From the NCBI GenBank assembly GCA_964035545.1, contig OZ037767.1, forward strand, positions 12,009,081-12,073,080: a stretch of 64,000 nt of DNA. The letters are read 5' to 3'. How positions within the stretch are numbered: the first letter of the stretch is position 1; each line of letters begins with the position of its first letter. The notes beneath the pieces are model-generated. The model was not told the DNA's origin. It was given only the letters and a program-made list of their open reading frames with translations, and did no database searches. A program made the translations under genes and the position numbers. Source of the stretch: Bugula neritina. Taxonomy: Eukaryota; Bryozoa; Gymnolaemata; Cheilostomatida; Bugulidae. Below are positions 46,462 to 59,666 of this stretch, in pieces.

Positions 46462-49400
46462 TCAGCTAAAGGACTTAGTTTTAAACATCTTTTTAGGAGT
46501 CCTTTCGGAAGTTTTCTTGACTAGAAATGTGCTGTTGGGACTTGTAGTGTCCATGGCGTAGAAGACGTTAGCATCACTTGGAAACTGCAGCTCTGCAACA
46601 CAACAAATAGCAAAGTTTTAGAATGTATTCATGAAATATGTTAGGCACAGCTTTAGAGAAATCCTGCACACACCATGTGACTATAATACGCAGAAGTTGT
46701 AATATTCTACCTCTGTGTTTGCCAGTGATTTGTACCAAGCAGAAAGTACTTGGGTCGTGGTTTACGCCAGGATCTTCATGAAACTTTTCTAGAACTCTCT
46801 TGATTACTGCCATAGATCGATCTTTGTTGGTTAGCTGCAATACACCCGTATGAATTTATACTCTAAATATGGCTCTATAACATCTCTAGCCACTGATATC
46901 AACGCCTTTACCGCTTATAGTAAAACAATCGAATCACCAAAGACAAGCAATTGTGGTAACATGGTGCTACTGCAATTTGCCAGGAAGGGGGGGTACTAAT
47001 CCCAACACACCATTCCCAACTTACAATCATACTCTTGTAGTTCACATCATCAGAGCCTGGGGTAAGAAGAGTGACTTTTATTACTCTGCGGTCCGGATGA
47101 TGACTTCCATCAGAATCCCCGGAGGAAATGGAACTCTGAGATGTGATTGGATGAGCTGAGTCACTAGAGGCGGAGCCTATAGACACTCCGTCAGATGGTG
47201 TTGGACTTTTCAAGGAGAAGTTGGAGTAAGATAGGGCGAGGCTTGCGTATGACGTTCTACCAGTTGAAAGATATTTACTGTTGCCACAAGTTTGAAAACA
47301 GCAAAATTTGTTTTAATCATTTACAATAAAGAGTTTCAAATGAAACATATTATATTGCATTCAAATATTTCTATTTTTTTAAACAATATTATTTATCTGC
47401 CAAGTGAAAAATGAGCATATTGTGGCCAAGAATTTTACAGTAAAACTTCTAGCGTTAACGAGAAACATTGTTGTAAGCAAGCAATTTGTATCCTACTTGC
47501 ATTTCATCACAACATACAGTGTGTGGAGTAAGAAATATTCTTTTCACTTTCTATATGGTGCCTATCATTGCTCTACTTCAACAAGTTTTTATATTTAGAA
47601 ATATTTTACACGCCTAGTTATAGGAATGCACAAGGGTATTAATCATATGAGATTTGAGTAAAATAATGGCTAACCCAGTCATGTCACCTTTAATTTATTA
47701 TTATTCATAACATTATAACTGCTTGGCAAGACCTACAAATGACTTCTATAATTACAGTATAGTAACAAATCAATATATTACTGCAACTACTGTAAGTGGT
47801 ACTTACACTGAAGTTTTAGATATGGTTTTCTGTAGATTCTTTTCTGCTGTAGACGGTGGCTCTATTTCACACGACAGCGCGTAGCTAAAAGATACAACAA
47901 TGTTAAATCTCTGGCCAATTGTCATCAATAAAGCAGCACTACTAATAGAAAAAGTATAAGCAAGTTGGTGGAGTGCGCAAAACGCTTTATTATTAGAAAA
48001 GAATAACATTTTAGAGAGGCAGTTACTAGAAGACATGAAGACTTGGGGCTGGAACGCTCATGCATTTATATAGAACACTAACACCACTAACACACTTGTG
48101 CATATGTGTATGAGCATCTATGCTTACATACACTATATTGGTTATTCAAATTGGTGATAGGTTGTGAGATCGGTGTCTGTTGGTGTCAAACTTGCAAAAG
48201 CATACCAGTTTCCTTACAGTTGTGCAATACAGGCAGTTAGTGGAAAATATTACATAACTACAAGGTTGTATAAGAAGTACCCAAGAGTCTAAGAATAAAA
48301 GAGGCAAATGGAATGGGCCTTGGATGTACATTGCTCTAGAAAACACATAAGAACAGTTGGCAGGGTTTCTATACGACACAATAAACATTATTATCCAGAG
48401 CTTCAGTAATAATAGAAATACGTGTTTGTGCTTATATTTTAAAATAAAAAAGTGCATTTACTTTACCTGGAAGACATAAAAGAACTACAAAAGGAAATAA
48501 TAAAACTCTTTTCAATTTAGACTAATAGCATAGTAAGTTGTCACCCGGTGTTAACATATTTTCAGTTGACAATAATATATTTTATATAAACATTTGTAAT
48601 TTACTGACAGTTACGACTACAATCACAAGACATACATCAATAAACTGTCATTCTATGTCACATCTGCAAACTTTCATCAAGCCCAATGACACTGGAGAGA
48701 CAGAAATACTGATCCCAAATACTACTGTATTATTTAGTTAATTCATATTGATTATTTAAACACACCAATACAAGCATCAAAGCAAAACAGCTTGTATGTT
48801 TATTTTACAAAACAAAGAGATAAAATTCACCTTGGCTCTCTGACTCACACATTTACTCACACTCACACACTCACTCACACACACACTCACTCACACACAC
48901 TCACTCACACACTCACTCACACTCACACTCACTCACACACACTCACTCACACACACTCATTCACTGAGTCTCTCAGAGTAACTAGTCCAGTCACCTTTCA
49001 TCCTCTGTATACACTCTCATTGAGTTGAACCAGGCACAGAATCTCCGATGAGGCTCCACCTGATACATCTTTGCTGCTGACTGAAACAGATTTATCTGTG
49101 CTACAATTTCAAACTCTTTTCGGTGTTTCTCAAAGTTCACCAACCCCGAGTCTGTGTAGTCAGAAAATGCCGAGTCTACCATAGTCAAATCCGAAAGAAA
49201 TGTTCCTAGATACGGTACTGTGCCGCAACACAGTGAAGACTACAAAACAGCACACAATAACAATTTAGATAAATTTTATATTAAACTAAATCCAACTTCT
49301 ACAAAATATATTTGCATTGTTTCACAAAAAGAAGTTGCAGCATTTATTAAAATAAAGAGATTGTGGTCTGAACAAGCTCAACTGTTAAGTATTCACTGAC

Positions 49401-52400
49401 AACTTCCACAAGGTCACAAGGTCATAAGGCCACAACAAAACTGTGTGGCAACATTGAATACAAGAAGTGCAATTGCTGTTTACCTGATCGTATCTATACA
49501 GCGCGGCATCTGACACGCCATTGGTTTTAGACTTGCGACGAGTTTGAGTTGATACTTTAGCAGTGCCTTCCTGGTGAACAGAATAAACCACAGTATGAAA
49601 TTCGGGCACACATACACAGCCACACACACAGTCACACACACACAGCCACACACACAGTCACACACACACCCACATACACAGTCACACACACAGCTACACA
49701 CACAGTCACACACACACACAGTCACACACACACAGCCACACACACACAGCCACACACACACAGCCACACACACACACAATATATATATGTTCAATTACAT
49801 GTCTTCTCAACCAGTATTAAAAAAACAGTAGCTATTCCTAGACCAACACAGAGGTAGAATATTAGTCTTCAGAATACAGTAGAGAATATACAGGTAAAGA
49901 CCTCTAAGATGAACACTGTACTATATTATTAGAGTACAATAACAACATCATGTATCATATACCTTCATGAGCAGCTCCCTACTAGCTATCTGATTACTCT
50001 CTAGTGAGAAGATTTGAGCCAGGTCTGTGTAGATTTCCATCATTTCCTTGTTCACATGAGCCCACAGCTGTAACACATACCAACTCTTACAAGGCTATTA
50101 CAGCTGTTTCTTGGTAAATATATTATATTCCGAGATTAAAAAACTGCAGAAAATCATTAAATGCAGAACTGTAAAACAAAAAGACCTCATAGAAGTTAGT
50201 AGAGAAGGCATCACACGCACCTTTTTAAGTCTGAATATAGGACTACTCTGCAGGCCACTTATTATTGCCCTTAAACTGGAGAAATTCTTTAGAATTCTGA
50301 GTTCCTGAGCGATATATATCCACTTCTCTATGACCCTGGCTCTCTTTGAGGCCTTCAAATCTATATCCTACAAGACAGAGAAGGTAAAACACTTCCGACA
50401 GGGAACTGGTACAGTAAGCAGGCATGCATAACCCCTTCTAAGTGTTCATCACAAACTAGATAATATATTGACAGTTCAGACAGTTAGCCTGTCCATAAAT
50501 ATACCACAAAAACATGGTTTTACAGTCATTAGTTGTTGAATAAAAATTTGTGCATTTAAAGAATTGTCTCCCTATGAACTTATAAAGTGTCATTTAAATA
50601 TTTGTTTTAAAACAAAGGCAGCCCTGATTCACTTTGCTACCAAATTCATATTTAAAGCCCAATTATTAACAGCGTGTATTGGCAGCGTGTATAAGAGGCT
50701 TACCTTTAATATAGTAGATATTACTGTGAAGATAACTGAGTTGAACATTGATATGGTAGCAGCTACTGTGGGACATTCATTCGCCTTGTCTTTGCTTCTC
50801 TGATTCCAAGTTGAGCCAAGACACTGGTGTGCCTCCAGTTTGATAAACAAGTCCTGAAAAAGTGTGATTCTGCAGCAGTGAGCAAACATGGGCCACAGGC
50901 TTTTCATACCAGGAACTGGCCTTTGTACTGGTACAGGGCTGTAGAAGCTATTACCCCAACACAATGTTATATTCAATAGCAACTAGGTGCAGATGAGTAA
51001 ATACTCCTATCATAACTGTGCTATAAAACTCTACCACACTTCCTGCATCTATTCTAGTCAACTGTTGAGCTATAGTAGTAACTCTACCACACTTACTGCA
51101 TTTCTTCTAGTCAACTGTCCAGCTATAGTAGTAACTCTACCACACTTACTATATCTATTCTAGTCAACTGTTCAGCTATAATAGTAACTCTACCACACTT
51201 ACTGCATCTATTCTAGTCAACTGTTCAGCTATGGTGCGAATGTTGAGTTGAGAGAACTCCACTGATTCAATGAGCTCTCCGTGTTTGCTAGGTGAGGTTA
51301 AAGTGCGACCATGCACGACATATCTGCTGTCAGCACAATCCACGCTGTCTACACACACACCATCATCCGCTGTAATCAACGTCACACACACTATTTCAAT
51401 ACAACACAATGTGGGAGAAGTTAGTTGTAACTTACAGAACACAGCAGAAATCAGTACAGAGTTGAGAGTTTTCTTCTACTGATTTAAACAAGTATGATAA
51501 ATGGGATTGTTACTTTCTATTATAATTGAGCCTCAGTGTGGTTAGAAAGAGTAGAAAGTAGTTGTAAACCAAAGTTTAAGAACAACTAGTGATTAGTAAA
51601 TAAACACAATAAATTACATTCAGAAGTACTTCAATAGTCATTATTATGTTCTAATATTGTATTATATAATAATAATAATCTACCATTGATTATTACACAT
51701 TTAGAAAACTTATTTATTAGCTCAGGCTTGGTTAAAGTTGACCCAAAGTTTCACCACAGGCTAGCAGCAATGTAATCAAAAATGTACTGCTTGTGAGAAA
51801 TTAAATTAACAATCTCTATGATAAGACACTCCTGTACCTGACATATCTCTAGTCAAATAAACTTGCAACTGTGATTAAAGGAAATTAAATTAAGTTAATA
51901 GTTCAACTAATTTTATGTGGAAGTATTTGATAATATCAAAAGAGCCAAATGAAGTGGCACTACTTTACTTAAAACTCTGAAATATAATTCATTTGGAAAA
52001 CCATGGGAACAGCACCTATGCAGTGGAACACCTCACTGCCAACCTGAACTGTTACAAAAAACCTTTGGTTAATTTTGCTCCAAAAAACTCACATCATAAA
52101 CTACAAACAAATTTTGTGTTTTACAGTAAGTTTTAGTTGGTTTTATGTTGTAGTGAAGAGACAATTTTGTAGCACTTAAGTTTCTCGTTCAACTTTGTGA
52201 TGACCCAGGCTGAAGTCATGCAGTGAAAGTAGATGCATACACTAGGACTTGGAAACACAAACTGATGTCTAGACTAAAGTGATGTGATGCTTACAGTCAT
52301 CATCTGTACAGAACTTGGAGAATCTGTGTTGAACTCTGTTGAAGAGGTCAGAGTTGGGAAGATTTTTCTTGAGGAAACTACGGAGCGCCTGGAGACACGG

Positions 52401-55400
52401 GTAACTTGGGGGTTCATTGAAGTCTTGTAGATACAGGTCTAGCCAGATAGACAGCACGGATATAATAGATCTGAAGAAGTCAATGGCATACTAATGTTGA
52501 AGGGCATTGTGTAGAAAAAGTATAATCTAGAAAAAGTATGACCTAGAGAAAGTGTAATCTAGAGAAAGTGTAATCTAGAGAAAGAAATCAGATCATTAAA
52601 TTGAAACATGTCTTGTCTGAAAATGTACTCAAGAAAATGTAATACACATCCCAGAAACAGCAACTAAGTTAGACACATTCTTACATAATAAACCAAGACA
52701 AAAGGCTAGCGTGAGCACATCACAACACTTACTGTTGAAACAGTGCACTTACTGTTGAAACAGTGTACTTACTGTTGAAACAGTGTACTTACTGTTGAAA
52801 CAGTGTACTTACTGTTGGAAGGTTGCAGATCTAGCCTTTTCTGACCCATCATAATCTTCGTACATTTGAGCAAGTTTTTCTGTGAGAGTTTTGGGGGTGC
52901 AGAATGATCGGAAGGTTGCCAAGAAAATTCTAGAATAAAGAATAATCATAGGATAAAATGACAACAACGCATTTCAAGTTGTTTACTTGTGAATTTGCAT
53001 TTCATCTGGAAGTTGAATCTACTGTTCAACATTCTCCCGAATGATGAGGAATTATGATGATTTTATTTCTAGTTATATTTTCACTCTGATTCAGCATTGA
53101 ATAGAATTCCATACTGAAAATGATGGACATTGAATATGGCATCTATATATCTACCAGTTGACACGATCTAGGAGAGTAGTAGTACCACCAATTGATCTAA
53201 TTCTATAGTAATGTCGCATATACGATGCAAGGCACAAAACTGATTTGTGAAACTTGTGTAGAAAATTATGACTGGCTGTTTTGAGAATCTTCAACTATTT
53301 TTACAAAAGCTTAAAAATAACTCAGGAATGTAACAAAATGTTTTAACAAAACTGCAAGATACTGCCCTTCTAGGCAGTTGTTATTTCTATAGTAATGTGC
53401 CTGTATTTCAGTATAGCATTAGCAGCTGTAGTTTTTACAGAGGGTCAAAATGAGAGTAAAATGGGAGTGTTTGTTGATATTCAGTAAGAGTTAATGAAGC
53501 AAATGTATTTAGCATTCAACTTTATAATAAAGATGCATTTAATTCAAAGAATTCAAATAAATAACCAACTGTCAGCCTCCTAGCAACAAGAGGAATATCC
53601 AAGAGATCTTACTATAAGTGTTGTGAATGTAATAGCAAAGTTACAGCAATATCATTTTAGTACGTGACTATTAGTACCACAGTACTGTGACTATTAGTAC
53701 CACAGTACTGTGACTATTAGTACCACAGTACTGTGACTATTAGTACCACAGTACTGTGACTATTAGTACCACAGTACTGTGACTATTAGTACCACAGTAC
53801 ACTGTACAGTGACTATTAGTACCACAGTACTGTGACTATTAGTACCACAGTGCACTGTACAGTGATTATTAGTACCACAGTAAGTAATTGTGAGTAACAC
53901 AAAGTAAAGTAAAAGTGTAAAGCTTCTATACCTGACATAAGTGCCATCTATTTCTCCTCCTTCTAAAAACAAAGAGTCTAGAAGACGATCCAGAGTCCCT
54001 GCTTTTATAACTTTCAACTCTTTGGTCTTGAAGTTAACACTGGCCACTCCAATATCGTCAGATTTCTGGTAAACAGCAGCTAAACAGTTATATTCCACAA
54101 GCTGTGTCTAGTAGTTATCAAATGCACAGGACTCAATCATTCTCATGAGTCATTCATTACAGGCCCAACAGTATACACTCGCAGCATACACTCGCAATGT
54201 ACACTCGCAGTGCACATACTACACTCGCAGTGTACACACTACACTCGCAGTATACACTCACAGTGTACACTCGCAGTATACACTCGCAGTGTACACTCGC
54301 AGTATACACTCGCACTAATATCATGGTTGCAGTTGCCAACTTCTTCAAATTAATGCAAGTATTTTCAATTTCATGGACAGACTGACAGGCTGTTGAAACT
54401 GCCCCAGCTACGAGTGTTGGCACAGTGGGACAGAGTTGGAATCTGGCCATCGTGATTTTTTACCAACATTAGCTAGTTTACTGAGCAAGGATAGGCATTG
54501 TAAACGGAACTAGCACAGCTAAGCTAGAGAGTGATGTACTCCATGTACTACAGCAGTCACGTGATCAGCTTTTAGACCGTGCACATAGGACAATACAATA
54601 TTGAGTACACACCCGAACTACACCTCCCATTTACTCACATCTATTATAATATTGGGTGCAACCCCAGCAATAATTGTTCAGGTTATTTATTCGAATGGTT
54701 CCCCACAACACTAAATAGGATGTAAAAGTATAATGACAACAAGCTACCCTAACAAACTTAATGTTTTGCTGTGTGCATGATGTGACAGATATTGAGTGCT
54801 TGACAGACCATATTGTGATAGATATGTACTTGTATGCCTACACTACTCTGCCACCATACCTGTGCCCAGTTCTAACCACTCCATTCACCACAATGACTCA
54901 TTTAAACACACACTGGAATGCTGTGACTCAACACATTGCTAAGTTCACACCAGACTGGATGTTGTGGAATTATACTAACCACCAACTAAAGGTGGGTGAA
55001 GGGAAGATACAATGAGGATACAATGACATAGCAGAGAGCATAGAATGGTCACAGCTAGACAGAACACCAACACCAGTTCTACTACAGCCACTACTAACTA
55101 TACAGCAATACAGCAGCAATACAGCAGCACTAGCATCAACTATATAACAATCTGACTTCATAATTTGGTTACCTTTCGAACAAGATGCAGCTAAAACAGT
55201 GTAAGTTAGCAAGTAAAACAATGTAAGTTAGCAAGTAAAATAGTGTAAGTTAGCAAGTAAAATAGTGTCAGTTAGTAAGAAACGTAGCTGTACAGTGAGT
55301 AGCAGTGGGGAAAGGTTCAAGATAAGTTGGCTTATCATAAGAGTTAGCAAGTTTCATAACTGAACTTTAGCAGACTGAATATAAGGGTGTTAACTCCATT

Positions 55401-55795
55401 CAACTTCAACTAATTGAGATTCCAGTATGAAAAGGCTGCATCAGTACTATCAGTAGTCTATCTTATCATGGTAACTCCGCAGCAAGTGTATCGATTCCCA
55501 TGCATTGAGTGGGACTGAGTGAGTGAATCATGCATACATTAAAGGCCCTTCATTCACACAAGGTTCAGTACTAATATTACGTGTGAGGTACAACAACATA
55601 AATACAGTGTTCACAGCTCTACAGTACCTGTTGTAACACATGACTGTAGCAGTACATAATATACAGTAATGTTGGTAGACTTACAGTAGCCCTCGACGCA
55701 TTGTAGGATAACTTCTTCAAATACACATTATACACAGCATCGTGCTCTGGTGTCTCAAACTCCTTCAGAAACTGTAAACTAGAGTTGTTCTCTGC
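46462..55795 (-). CDS. Ral guanine-nucleotide exchange factor (RalGDS/RGL-type)
   Basis: Activates Ral GTPases downstream of Ras. Exons from the 5' side: 55795-55685, 55190-55173, 54065-53932, 52929-52813, 52470-52295, 51369-51203, 50853-50704, 50367-50221, 50067-49963, 49570-49484, 49239-48995, 47884-47807, 47256-47025, 46834-46711, 46592-46462. All phases agree. [11 protein letters not shown] corresponds to the AVYHVTLKRVQ region of RGL1. [12 protein letters not shown] and [13 protein letters not shown] form the RasGEF_N domain, IAEQLTRID begins the CDC25 domain, and [40 protein letters not shown] and [20 protein letters not shown] continue it. A Ser-rich linker leads to the C-terminal Ras-association domain ([21 protein letters not shown]). 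The start codon is not certain; ATG AAC CCT at 59666-59658 before a perfect gtaagt fits in phase and would give 676 residues. Confidence 0.92.
48846..48962 (-). repeat. GTGAGTGAGTGTG microsatellite in RalGEF intron
   Basis: On the plus strand TCACTCACACAC words. On the coding strand it offers many GTGAGT hexamers, starting about 30 bp after the donor at 48994. Confidence 0.9.
49606..49775 (-). repeat. CACACAGTCACACACAGC microsatellite in RalGEF intron
   Basis: CA-rich repeat with AGTC, AGCC and ACCC interruptions at about 16-18 bp spacing, upstream of the acceptor at 49571. Open frames over it are artefacts. Confidence 0.92.
51031..51242 (-). repeat. 53-bp tandem copies of a RalGEF exon-intron junction
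   Basis: Four units start at 51190, 51137, 51084 and 51031, exactly 53 bp apart. The first overlaps the real exon end ([10 protein letters not shown], exon boundary 51203). The three intronic copies repeat about 30 coding bases plus the donor and 22 intron bases. Two copies keep GTAAGTGTGG, one has GGAAGT. The unit is not a multiple of 3 and reading through meets TAG. Confidence 0.97.
52493..52575 (-). repeat. 18-bp repeat near a RalGEF acceptor
   Basis: Four to five copies of TAGAGAAAGTGTAATC with a TAGAAAAAGTATAATC variant, about 20 bp upstream of the acceptor at 52471 in transcript sense. Confidence 0.85.
52724..52812 (-). repeat. 20-bp minisatellite carrying a RalGEF donor
   Basis: On the coding strand the exon ends TTCCAACA/gtaagtacac and the following units read GTAAGTACACTGTTTCAACA, so exon end CAACA plus donor GTAAGT recur every 20 bp, four more times. 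Confidence 0.96.
53660..53880 (-). repeat. 23-bp minisatellite in RalGEF intron
   Basis: About nine copies of GTGACTATTAGTACCACAGT plus ACT, starting about 50 bp after the donor at 53931 in transcript sense. Some units are expanded with CACTGTACAGTG. Confidence 0.93.
54170..54316 (-). repeat. 13-15 bp repeat in RalGEF intron
   Basis: About ten copies of CGCAGTATACACT / CGCAGTGTACACT. It borders an open frame (54316-54450) with ATG and a donor-like end that I did not accept as an exon. Confidence 0.9.
55193..55275 (-). repeat. 22-bp repeat abutting the acceptor of a RalGEF microexon
   Basis: About four copies of AAGTTAGCAAGTAAAATAGT. On the coding strand each contains CACTGTTTTAC or CACTATTTTAC, close to the functional acceptor CACTGTTTTAG/CTGCAT at 55191. 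Confidence 0.9.
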
Positions 55796-56049
55796 CTGTG
55801 AACATTTAAGTGAAAAACTGACAGTACAGCACAGAACATATACTGATACTTGTACAGCATGCATGGTGCAGGGCAGAATTGACATTACTAGTTTCTCAAC
55901 ACTCAACACTAATGATAGTTGAAAGGTATTCTGCAATAAACATATACATACAAGTTTTATCACTAGTGACTAGACATGTTAGATGGTATAATGTATATAC
56001 TATGCTGAATAATAGTTGGTTCAATAGCACCAGTCACCTTGCATAGTGC

Positions 56050-56270
56050 TAGTAGTTGATTATGACTACACAGTTACAGTGAGTAATACTGTAGAGTTAC
56101 ACCAACAGTGTACAGTTACAGTGAGTAATACTGTAGAGTTACACCAACAGTGTACAGTTACAGTGAGTAACACTGTAGAGTTACACCAACAGTGTACAGT
56201 TACAGTGAGTAATACCGTAGAGTTACACCAACAGTGTACAGTTACAGTGAGTAATACAGTAGAGTTGCAA
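56050..56270. repeat. 42-bp minisatellite
   Basis: Five copies of a 42-bp unit containing GAGTTACACCAACAGTGTAC and AGTTACAGTGAGTAATACTG. Units differ by single bases. Confidence 0.96.
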
Positions 56271-57309
56271 TTACTTCTCACTGCAGCTGCCAATGTTAAT
56301 TACAAAACTAGGACTTAGCTGTAAGTTAACTCTCAAAAACCTGTGAAATTTAAAAATATAACCAACAGTTAGCAAACACAAAGTAATGGAAAGTCAACAC
56401 CACTGAAATAAGAAGAGAACAAATATTACTCAGAATTTCAACAGTTAGGAGGAAAGGATAATATTTTCAGTTGAATAACAAGTTAGACAATATTTAGTGA
56501 GCAGCTCAGAGCTATCTGATGTAGCTATGAAGTCATGGGGACATCTGCATTCCAGGGGAGAAGATGACTAGAGTAGGCAGGTGGTAGCAGGTGGTAGCAG
56601 GTGGTAGACATAACCAAGATGCAGGATGAATCCTAATAAATTGTAAAAAGAAGGAAAAGCAATGGTAAAAAATAAGTTAATCTCAAGTAGGCCAACCGAA
56701 GGACAGTATCCAGTATGTCACTTAAACTCAGCCCATGCCAAATGCTGTGTTCATTCAGATGGAGTATAAAGCAAGTTGAGCAGGTTTTACTGATCACTGA
56801 GATGGACATGTAACATCAGGACTACAGAAGGTTTGATTTTTTAAGACAAATAAACATCCTTGCCCTGACACTATTAACTGTGTCATCATTACGTATTATA
56901 TAATACTAATAAGACTGCAACTGTTGCAATATAACTTAATGCTGGCCAACATGAACAGCCGTCATCAGAAAGATGCCATCTAAGAAAGTGGTGGAAGTTG
57001 TGTAGCCTAGAAACAACCGTACAGAGAGAAATAGAGTGGGTAAATCTACTGCCCTCCCTCAAAACAAGGATATGTAAGCATTTGACTACATGGCCTACTT
57101 CTGGCCAAATTGAGGCTGATTTTTTGTGCAAACGTCAAGATGTGTCAAGTTGCTGTAGAGTTGATTTATTTACTAGAGAGCTATGTAACTGGTGATACTG
57201 TTACTGCACACTGAATATTGACCACATTGAACTGTCTTATTTCAGTTTAAAATCTAAATCAAGGTTACTAAATCCTTGCCTTCTTACCATCTTAGTCCAG
57301 TTTAAGATA

Positions 57310-57650
57310 CTGTGCAGAGTGCATGCTGTATAGGGTATACTGTATAGGGTATACTGTATACTGTATAGGGTATACTGTATACTGTATAGGGTATACTGTA
57401 TAGGGTATACTGTATAGGGTATACTGTATACTGTATAGGGTATACTGTATACTGTATAGGGTATACTGTATAGGGTATACTGTATAGGGTATACTGTATA
57501 GGGTATACTGTATAGGGTATACTGTATAGGGTATACTGTATAGGGTATACTGTATAGGGTATACTGTATAGGGTATACTGTATAGGGTATACTGTATAGG
57601 GTATACTGTATAGGGTATACTGTATAGGGTATACTGTATAGGGTAGAGTA
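57310..57650. repeat. 14-bp minisatellite (GGGTATACTGTATA)n
   Basis: About 22 copies of the 14-bp unit, with extra CTGTATA insertions in the first third. Contains the palindrome GTATAC, so the array can fold on itself. Confidence 0.97.
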
Positions 57651-59657
57651 ACATAGCAAAAGTTGTCTATAAATTATTATCTCTCAAGCTCACTTTATAT
57701 GAGCAAATCATATTATCATCTAAGGAAGTTGAGTTGTTACTATAGATATTAGCTGGCAGTTCATTTCCATTCAGCTGTAAGTTAATGTTATGTAGGTTGT
57801 AAAACATAAACTGAAGAATAATTTTAGAATTGCTAGACTACACTGTTATTTAAACAAACAAAACAGTCATTCATTTATTCACTCAAGTTGTAAAAAGCAT
57901 TATATGGCAGCCAGTTGCAGTTCAACTTAAAACTGATTACATAATGCAAGGAAGCCCAGAGTTGGCCATACAAGTATGTAGTCAGAGTATGTTTGCATTT
58001 CTAAGTGAGTCACTTCACAGGATTGTATACCTGGACCTAATTATTGAAAATCAGCTATTAGTTTAAGCACAGTTCAAAGTGATCAGGTATCAGAGTATGC
58101 TAATAATTCATATACAGAATATTCTCCCTTTCCAAGTAATACTTTTAATGTTGAGTTACTCAACTTCAATCTTCCACATGGCATGACAAACATAGGGAAT
58201 AGACAAAATAGACATTAGAACCACAACAAGTCATGTTAGTTGTTATGGTTATTAACATCGGAACTTATAAATTTTGTTGCCAATGCTCAATTACAAGATG
58301 ATGGACTGGGAAAAATAGCAAATTAAATGTTGTGTCATAAATACTAGGTTAACATTTTAGTCATATCAGTTGGCCTTTCTTCATTTAACTACAGAGCATC
58401 CTTTTACTCCAGTGTCAGATGATTTAAAGAGAAATATAGTCTAAAGTCTAAACCTATTTATCTAGTTGTGCAATAGTTTCAGAGGCAGCTAAATTTCTAT
58501 AAGCATAGGAATAAATGAGTTCCAATTTTTATTTTTTTAGCTTGCGCAATGCTGAGATCATTTTCTTCCATCTTCTAATTTCCTGTATATACTATCTGCG
58601 TAATTACTTCATAATATTACTAGTTGTTGAATTATAAAAAAACTCCAAGTTGCTGTTTAAGCAAAATGTCTGCTCCAATGACCTTAATCTGACATAAAAC
58701 TATTTAGCATTCTATACTATTATTTAGGAATTGTTAAAGTAACAATATTTTATTACTAAGAGATCTAAACTAGTTTACAGTTATGGTGCTGATTATTTGA
58801 ATTGTCTTGAACATCTAGAATACAGTCACATAACCAAGCATGAACGCAGACTCACGCCTTACTCATGGAGGGGAACTCACTATCATTTGTCACTACCTCA
58901 ACTAGCCTAAAAAACTGTAATATTTCTGGGAGGACAGGAAATAACCACAATTAAATCTAATCATAATTGATGTGAAAACACACTTTTAGTAAGTTTACCA
59001 GTTCACTGCACCAATTTAAAGTCCTATACTGTTGTTAAGCAGGTTGTAAAACACACATGTTACAAAATGCAACAACATCATTCAAATCGTGCAAAATAAC
59101 TCAAATTGACTTGGAAGAAAAAATGTTTATCATTTGCAGGATAACCTTCACACTTAACCTGTGGCAAAGATAATTAAGCTATACAGATCACATGCCAATA
59201 GTATTTTACTACCTATTAGTATTTATAAAATAGGTTTCAGGTGTAAATTTAACTTTAAGTCAGTGTTGTGGTGTGCTTCAGTGAATATATTGATTATTTA
59301 TCTAGGAGTAGCAGTATGTTTATTTCCATTGTCACTTTAAATTTTAAATTTTTATCCATCTATAAGTATATCCATACGAATATCATGAGTACATCAATAT
59401 GCAAATGTAATTATTTAATTTAGTTTCCTAATAAGTATAACATCCGTCTTACATCTAATAATAGATATTATTATTAATTATAATACTTATGCTTATAGTT
59501 AATAGTTGTTAGCCAACATAGGATTAGTCATAATCATAAAGATAGCAATCAATTAATCATATTTATATAAATATAATTATGGTAACGTTGTAATTTATAT
59601 TTATAATTTAATCATGAAATATAAAATAAATACAATAACTGAATAAGTTATACTTAC

Positions 59658-59666
59658 AGGGTTCAT
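59658..59666 (-). other. Candidate first coding exon of the RalGEF gene (MNP)
   Basis: ATG AAC CCT followed at once by GTAAGT. The phase-0 donor fits the phase-0 acceptor at 55796. Support is only the perfect donor and the phase, so this is a guess to be tested with transcripts. Confidence 0.3.

Larger units (their letters stand above)
55796..59657. other. Probable first intron or 5' flank of the RalGEF gene
   Basis: Contains the 42-bp and 14-bp repeats listed separately. 57660-59650 shows no coding or RNA signal. A short stretch 56889-57195 has frames on both strands that I could not assign. Confidence 0.5.

Noticed and set aside
54316-54450. ATG-initiated frame ([11 protein letters not shown]...) that joins in phase to the RalGEF exon at 54065
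   Set aside because: No similarity to RalGDS-type N-termini, a weak gtgcga donor and an upstream in-frame stop. Exons at 55795-55685 and 55190-55173 match the family. It could still be an alternative first exon.
56889-57195. Overlapping frames on both strands that looked protein-like
   Set aside because: No family recognised, no splice signals of matching phase.
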